Assembly (NCBI RefSeq): GCF_963966145.1
Contig: NC_091049.1
Span: 5,890,001 to 5,954,000, forward strand
Source of the DNA: Tenebrio molitor
Lineage: Eukaryota; Arthropoda; Insecta; Coleoptera; Tenebrionidae
Direction: 5' to 3'
DNA: 64,000 bases
Below, one piece after another: positions 57,721 through 64,000 of the stretch (positions within the stretch are counted from its first letter, which is position 1; each line of letters begins with the position of its first letter). Both the position numbers and the translations under genes were made by a program. Under the pieces are notes generated by a model. The model saw only the letters and a list, made by a program, of their open reading frames with translations. It was not told where the DNA came from and did not search any database.

Positions 57721-60619
57721 AGGAATAGAAATTTTGAAAACGGACAGTGCCGAACCTTGCTTTACGTTTTATGAATTTTGAAAAGAAAATGAACGTTTGT
57801 TTCAAATGTACAAATTACAAGCACAAAGTTATCGAAAGCATTTTTTTCAAATTTTCCCTTTCTGAAGTACCATTTTGTCGTCAATGCTTTTTGTTCGTGA
57901 ATCAACATCGTCTTCGTCACTTTTTGTCAATTGACATGATAAATTAAGGTGCACTGATTAAACAATTAAATTATGTAAAATTTTAGGTGATTAATTCCCA
58001 CGTACGTGTTCAGCCAATCAGACCACTTGCTTTTATCCAATCAAAAATGTTTATCGCGATTAAAACGTCCTACTACTCTGTCATCTGTCAAAAGTGATTA
58101 AATTTGCATGCTATTCCTGTCAGATTCTCAAATTGTTTTTAATAATTGTGTTTTGTTATAAATAAATAATTACCTAACGTTAAAGTTTGTATTCTGGAAT
58201 TAATCTTGCCAAAAATAACACAACCGAATTTTTTATATCTGATAAATTTCTCAATTTTCATTTAAACATTTTTGCTTTGGACAATTTTACTCGTTGATAT
58301 TTGGGCATTATTATTCAAAGATGAAACCCTCGAGCTAAAGCTCTCGGGCCTAACCAGAATAAAAATGTCCAAATTCAACTCGTAAAATTGTCAAAGCAAA
58401 AAGTTTTCGTAAAATTGAAAAATTGTTATTTTACCTTCATTAAAAATGTGATATTTGACAAGTAAAATCGAAAAACGCTAACGGTACCATATGCGTTATA
58501 AATCCAAAGGCGGCTTTGACGAGAATTTTTTAGACATTCCATTCCAAATTTTCTTTTTTTTCTTTTTGCCTTATTTCAAAAATACTGGCACACTTTTCAA
58601 TGTTTCAAGATTTGTTCTCTCATTTTGTATTTATTCATTTATACTGCGACGTTCCGGAAGCAACAACACAATACAAGGAGTGTTATTGCAGCCACTGATT
58701 TCATGCATGACTGATAAAATCTTTATCGATTATAGATGTGGCAAAGAAAATCAAAAACAAAGTTTTTACGAAACAGGAATTGACACATTTTCTATGAATC
58801 TTCAACTGAACGATTTGTCATTGTTTGTCGTAGAAAACGGAAAATTCTTTCTCCACTTTGTTTTTTTTTTATCATTACGATCCACTTCCCCTTTCTTCTC
58901 GACTTTTCTTCATAAAATACACAGTGTCCCTTTTACAATATTTTTTCAAATTTAATTTCAAATGATTTTATTTGACGTTACGTCCCCGTAAACTCGTCAT
59001 TTGTTAATGATTTGTAAATTATTTCTACACTTTACATCTCTTTCCGAGAAAAGTCATAGAACACACACATCAAGATGAATTTACAAACAACAATTTACAA
59101 CAAAGTTTGTGTCATTTCCGGTCCAGGTTCGTAAAAATGAATTGTCGACTGAGACGGTATTTTAACATTTGAACAGAATCCTTCAGTATTGCAATAATAT
59201 TTAAGGAAATCCGTAGCTCACCCTTTATATGTATTTACAAATATTTATTTTTGCTGATAGTCTACAAAAGTCTTCTCCCTTAAAGTAAACAGTGTCTCAC
59301 AACAAGTGTTTACAAACTTTGAAAACATTTTTTGTCATTAATATTGTTTATTTATATTATTGAATAATCCAGGTTACACGATATAACCGGAGACAAACAT
59401 TTTTTGGTCCTTCGAGCCGGACAAGCCATAATTGGTCGTTTAAATTGTGGCTTTTCGTTTGTTGTAATTGTCAATTAAAATTTCAAAATTCTCTATCTCT
59501 ATCTCAGTGTAACAGTTTTTTTCTCACCTTGTTTGTTTAGTTATATCTTCGTCAATTCATCTAATATAAAAAAAATATCGTCAATTGTTTTAAGCTATTT
59601 TATTTATTTGCTGTTCTTTTAAAAAACACGCTTTTTTTTAACAAAGAACGACCTACAAAAAGGTTTTTTTTTAAATCACGACTCAGTTAATTCGCAATTA
59701 TAAAAGTAATGTTCAAAAGATTGAATTTTTCATTTCCAAATTATGATTTAGCGTTTGCGTTTCCTCGATTAGAACATGGAGTGTTTACACTTTACAATCT
59801 CTTCTGTTTACTACACCAAAATGTTAACTTTACAACATAACTACTTGTTGATAATTTTTAACCGGTTAGTCTGAAATAAACAAAAAAGTTGGCGTCATTT
59901 CGTTCCGCAGCAGACGCAATCGAACTCTTCGCCGATCTGATAATTCAACCACTTCCTCGACTCGATAAACGGCGTTCAAAAACTGGCACGTTTGGAACAC
60001 GCTCGTCGTTACTTGACCCGCACAACATAAAATAAGACTTACGGTCGCGAACAAAATGTCAAATGCGTCTTAAACAGACATACGTTCAAAATTGCGCCAA
60101 ACGGATTAGTTTCCGAACGCGGGTTACTTTGATTGCAACATTAAAAAAGATCTAGTCGGTAGTCGACTGGGTACATTTAAGCATGTTTCGAAAACCTCTT
60201 AATGGGCACTAAGGATTCACGCTTTTTGATAATGTCGTAGATTTTACTCTGCTTTTGAGAAATCTTATCAAACCGGCGTTTCAAGACAACGATAGAAACT
60301 TCCGAAAGTGTCTAGAAAAACCAAATAAAGTGCGTCATGCCATTTCCAGAAATCTCTAAACCTCACTCTTATCGCAGGAAGCAACATTTAAATGATGCTT
60401 TAATGAGTTGAACTGGAGAATAATTTAATTCTCGAGCAAAAACGTCGCCTTTTCCAAAATGACAAAATTGAAGAGGTGACAGATGTCAGATGTCAAATGT
60501 TAAACGTCAAACGCCACGACGACTGGATCGAGTCTCGCCTCACCACATTCCAGCGTGAATAATAAATAACCCTTCCGTCGCATTAATCGCACCGGATGGG
60601 CAGCGCTTATGCGTTTCGA
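57721..60619. other. gap: AT-rich, one foldback, no confident gene
   Basis: Foldback (i) at 58262-58400 (arms TTTTGCTTTGGACAATTTTA and AAAATTGTCAAAGC, centre CCCTCGAGCTAAAGCTCTCG). A minus-strand open frame at 59866-59991, ending FLFISD, follows a good acceptor (GTGCCAG) and could be a terminal exon of an unseen transcript. The evidence is thin. Confidence 0.4.
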
Positions 60620-61380
60620 TTATCTCCGATGCATTGTATTTTCTTGTCCATAAACGTGCACCACGTCAACGCACCGCCTCCCGTTTGGTCCGCGATATCG
60701 CTTATCGGCGCTATCAGCCAGCCGTGTCTGTGTTGTTGTTTTGGCCTCTACCTCGTTCTCCAAGAAGTGCTCCTCCTCGCCGCAGTACGAGTGCCTCAAC
60801 TGCCTCTTCCACATGACGACGTCTTCGGCGGCGTCGTCGTCGAGCGTCTCGTAGACGACCGGTTCGCGGCGCAACCTCTCCACCGAATCACCGAAATTGA
60901 CCGACACTCTGCACACCTGTCCGTAGTTGATCCGCAACCACCTGGAGGTCATCGCCGACGCCACTTCGTCGTAGTACTCGGGCGCGTACCGCAACTCGTC
61001 CAACCATTGGACAACACACCGATTCCACATCGTCGACGGAGTGTTTCGGGAGCGAGCGCGACCACATCCGGCGCTAACGTCGTCGCTTGACGTCTCTTTA
61101 TGTACTAAAAGAGCAAATAATGAGCTCATTGATAAGACGCGGCGCTCCCAATTACGAAATTATTACTCATCCGTCGGGTTTCGTTCCCTTGCGCTAAATT
61201 GGCCCAATTAAAAGCACTTACGTCATCAGGTTGGACCAAGTTGATGTACCAGTCGGATTTGCTCTTGTAGAGGGTGCCGAACGGCTTTTCGTCTTCGCCG
61301 TCGTTAGACCGCATCCTCACCAGCTCCACCCGATTCTTCCTCGCCCTCTTTTCGTTCTTTTCGAAATCGCGAGAATACAT
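60620..61380 (-). CDS. unrecognised two-exon gene
   Basis: I do not recognise this protein. Exon 1 61222-61380 starts MYSRDFEKNEKRARK and ends at a consensus GTAAGT donor. Exon 2 (60620 to about 61093) keeps the frame if the acceptor ends at GAG before 61093. The better-looking acceptor TTTTAG (61105-61106) would put the long frame out of phase, so the junction is unsettled. The model gives about 210 residues: a basic start, GTLYKSKSDWYINLVQPDD, then TSRWLRINYGQVCRVSVNFG and an acidic ETLDDDAAEDVVMWKRQL. No signal peptide, transmembrane or catalytic motif was seen. The region is GC-rich against an AT-rich surround, supporting real coding. Confidence 0.6.
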
Positions 61381-61574
61381 GACCGATCACTCTCGCCTTT
61401 TTCCATCGAACTGATAAGATTAGCCGAATCGATTGTGACAGATTGCGAACGCTGCCGCCGTTCGATTAAATAAATCTGCGGACCTCCAGGACTGCCAACT
61501 TTATCCACAAACAAATCTTCTTCTTCCTTTTTGTTAATAGGCAACTTGCCTGTTCCTTCTTCGATTCTTAACCT

Positions 61575-62085
61575 CTTATTTAGTCGTCACACCACCTCTT
61601 TCTTCTTCTTCCTGTTGATCTTCTTCTCCATCTCTTGCGATTTGCCATTCCTTCTATTCTTTTTTTCCTCCACTTAACAGCTCATTCATATTATCCAGCT
61701 GACATGTTTTTCCAATATCTTCACTCCTTGCTCTATTTCTAAGGGTCTCATTTGTTATCTTCCTTAATATTTTCATCTCTGCTGTTTCTAATATTCTTTT
61801 GGTGATCGTTGCCTCCGGCCTTGTTTCAGCTGTGCATGTCATCATTGGTTTAGCTACGCTCTTGGGAATTCTGCTCTTGGCAGAATGCTACTGATAAGTG
61901 TTTGGTTGTTCGCTCTGTTATCTTTGTTTATTTGATGTTTTCTTCCTCCTCTACTTTTCCGTTAGTAGAGATCTTTATCCCTAGATATTCCACTTCTGCT
62001 ACTTGCTCTCTATTTTGTTGTCGATACCTTGCTATTACTAATGTGTCTGTCTACTTGGAATCCTGTACCTGCATATCAATGTGGC
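61575..62085 (-). pseudogene. RTE-type LINE RT C-terminal fragment
   Basis: TCTAETRPEATITKRILETA, then EMKILRKITNETLRNRARSE is the typical C-terminal stretch of insect RTE-type endonuclease-reverse transcriptases. Degenerate upstream codons (61900-62085) match the preceding segment of such elements. Truncated at both ends with stops. Confidence 0.7.
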
Positions 62086-62939
62086 ACTAATGATCGTATC
62101 TAGCAATAGCAGTACGGGGTCAGAAGTAGTTAGTTTTACGTACCATCGTAGTAGGCGTTGGTGGCTTAGTTGAATGTGCCGCAAGCTTCATAACATGAGT
62201 GAGACTAGTATCGCCGATAGGTAGCGCTGCTGGCGGTAGTGGAAATCTGTCTACCAGTTTGTCTAACGTTGCGAGGCTGGCGGCACATCCGGGTTTTCAA
62301 CGCCAACTACGATGGTACCAGATAGAGGTAGCTCATGCTTAAGCATGATGTTGCCAAGCTTTAAAAAGAAGCCACGAACGTTGCTTTTGTTAAATGAGGA
62401 GGCACGACCGAGACTTGTTGCTTCCGGTGATCTTACAGAAAGACTTGGACTTCTTTTAAGAAAAGGCAGTTGGCCAGTCTGGTCCAGCCATGTGTTAGCT
62501 ACACTTCGTATCGTTCTTTGATCGCCAATTTTGCAGCTTGTTTTGTCATGTTCAGTGACTTAGTGCCCCTTTTAGTTTTTCTTTTGTAATACCTCAATCC
62601 ACAGAATGTGAATTTACTAGCAGGTGATTTTTCTCGTCTAGCCGTCTTTGATAAGATAAACAAACTTGATCAAAACGTATGGCGTAACTTAATTATGTCA
62701 CGATAACGTTAATTTGTTTAACAAATTGGGTTAGTTCTACAATTCGTTCTTGGATTTCAAATCTCACGGAACTACGGAAAAATATATGTATTTATAATTT
62801 TTCGTAAAATTTACGATTACTGTAAATCTTGGACGTCTACATACGTTACTTGGCGATTCATATTTTCGAATACTCAACGACAAGTTTTGATGAAATACAC
62901 GCACATTTTGTCTAATTTTCAATTTTAAGTCGGATGAAG
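62086..62939. other. gap without recognised gene
   Basis: Mixed composition. A 69-codon frame at 62312-62521 has no recognisable domain. Nothing further. Confidence 0.35.
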
Positions 62940-63420
62940 TTAAATGATGAATTCTTCCGAACGCACAGCTGTGACAGACACATCAAAGAAAACGTCTACG
63001 CGAGATGGCGACCCGCGCTCCAATTTTTTGAGGGTGCAACTGCGATTCTTGATAAAAAAATGTGATTTTCTGCCCTCCACATCCGCACATTTTGTGAATT
63101 CACATAGGTATCCCTGGAAATGAAACCATGCTTCGTCATTGAAGAAGGATAAATCCAGAAGATCGTTGTTCATTGACTAATCCAACCAGTGACAGTAAGT
63201 CATTCTCTTTCGTAATCTGGTCTATCTTAACAGTTTTTTGAGATGTAGCGTGTGATAAATCCACTTGTTGTGAAAGTCTTCTTAAAGAAGACACATTTTC
63301 AGCAGCGCCAGAAGTTCCTTTTGTTACAGCAACATCCCAAAGACACGGCCGAGCTTCCCACACCCCTTGGCACTTGTTGGAAGTAATATTCAATTGTGGA
63401 TGTCTCGTGTTCTTCGGTGT
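62940..63420 (-). pseudogene. mariner-like transposase remnant
   Basis: Pieces NVSSLRRLSQQVDLS (63240-63300) and SFFNDEAWFHFQGYL (63100-63150) match the helix-turn-helix end and the catalytic DEAWFH-GY region of a mariner-like transposase. Frameshifts and stops intervene. No inverted repeats were located. Confidence 0.65.
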
Positions 63421-64000
63421 CTTGCGTAGTCTTGATAAAGACTGATTTTTGGTAACAACCGAGAAAACAAGTGGTGAAACAAAATTTAAAAACGCAAAAG
63501 GCAGCAGAAACGAGGTTATGGTATGGCAAAACTGTCAGAGCGATCTTAGGCAACCCAAAATACAATACATTAAGCCAGTTCTATCTGAGCAATACGTCTT
63601 TTTCTGGTAGTCAGCTAGACGTAAAATTAAATAAATCACCAGGTATTTTAAAATATTTTAAATGTTCGACAGAGTTACGTTCTGGTAAGTACAGCAAGTA
63701 AAATAGTATCGCGCGTTCAAATGAAATCGTGGGGTGAGTAGGCGTTGGAAAAATTAAACCGTTTAGAACAGTGTAAAGTTTGAATTTCCCACCGTTTGAC
63801 ACGAATGACATTTGTTTATGTTTAATCAGGACATCATTGAACATGTTTGTTTTCAGCAAAGGGTGCCCTTAGATATTTGCTTCGAGCTTCGAGAATAGGA
63901 ATCGTTAAGTTATTCTATTGTTAATGTAAAACATTGTAAAGAAAGATTTTTTGGCTCTAAATTTTAGGTTAGCTGTCAACATACTCCAATTACCTTACTA
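63421..64000. other. right edge, no recognised feature
   Basis: AT-rich with short chance ORFs on both strands. Nothing assignable. Confidence 0.35.

Noticed and set aside
58491..58955. 154-codon plus-strand frame
   Set aside because: Phe-rich, AT-driven, no domain, no splice or regulatory context; taken as chance.
61904..62085. Plus-strand frame as a separate gene
   Set aside because: The minus strand here matches the expected RTE LINE sequence; the plus frame is its shadow.
1..64000. Search by eye for CRISPR arrays, rRNA, tRNA and bacterial operons
   Set aside because: No spaced identical repeats, rRNA blocks or ribosome-site operons were seen; a tRNA scan was not possible by hand, so absence of tRNAs is not proven.

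Overview
The window is nuclear DNA of an insect, most probably a beetle; the order is inferred only from the transposon and gene families. It is AT-rich, has short GT-AG introns, and is packed with DNA transposons, MITEs and non-LTR retrotransposon remains between compact coding islands. No bacterial, CRISPR or viral gene was recognised. Exon limits were worked out by hand from splice signals, reading-frame phase and remembered family alignments, so each should be checked against RNA.

Layout. Bases 1-25875 hold three tandem fatty acyl-CoA reductase (FAR) copies on the minus strand. Copy A (exons between 1 and 7931, cut by the window edge) has a destroyed first splice donor. Copy B (13476-15910) is intact with 494 codons. 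Copy C (24243-25875) has a 13-base insertion that shifts the frame near its C-terminus. Intron 3 of copy A carries a MITE, which holds an R4/Dong-type LINE (about 467-6724), which holds two mariner-like elements (2086-3357 and 4822-6105). Copy B keeps the same MITE without the LINE, and copy C has a short 90-base intron with no MITE, so the insertions can be put in order. The spaces between the copies hold hAT, Jockey, Helitron and Crypton-like fragments, and four MITEs that abut end to end (21502-22691).

Bases 26775-32482 hold five small genes for mitochondrial proteins: mRpL18 (+), UQCR10 (-), Tom7 (+), Pam16 (+) and a CISD3-like CDGSH protein (-). Between UQCR10 and Tom7 sits a three-level nest of transposons inside a hAT element with a clear 8-base target duplication.

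Bases 32885-45663 are the axonemal armadillo-repeat gene SPAG6/PF16 (+, 7 exons, 540 codons). Its 10.5 kb fifth intron contains many MITEs and a GC-rich nested gene of unknown function (39406-40139, +). A ZAD C2H2 zinc-finger gene (45822-46821, +) follows only 158 bases after the SPAG6 stop. A six-exon gene with two tandem RhoGAP domains (49561-54510, -) comes next, with a non-autonomous hAT element in its second intron.

Bases 54511-64000 are mostly MITEs, foldback repeats and LINE or mariner debris, plus one unrecognised two-exon gene (60620-61380, -). The most unusual recurring structure is a set of roughly ten foldback repeats. Their arms differ from locus to locus, but they share a small GC-rich centre bounded by CGAG-like motifs. 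I found no convincing new multi-gene system. The strongest novelty candidates are these foldbacks, the abutting MITE train, and the layered insertion record that can be read against the FAR paralogues.
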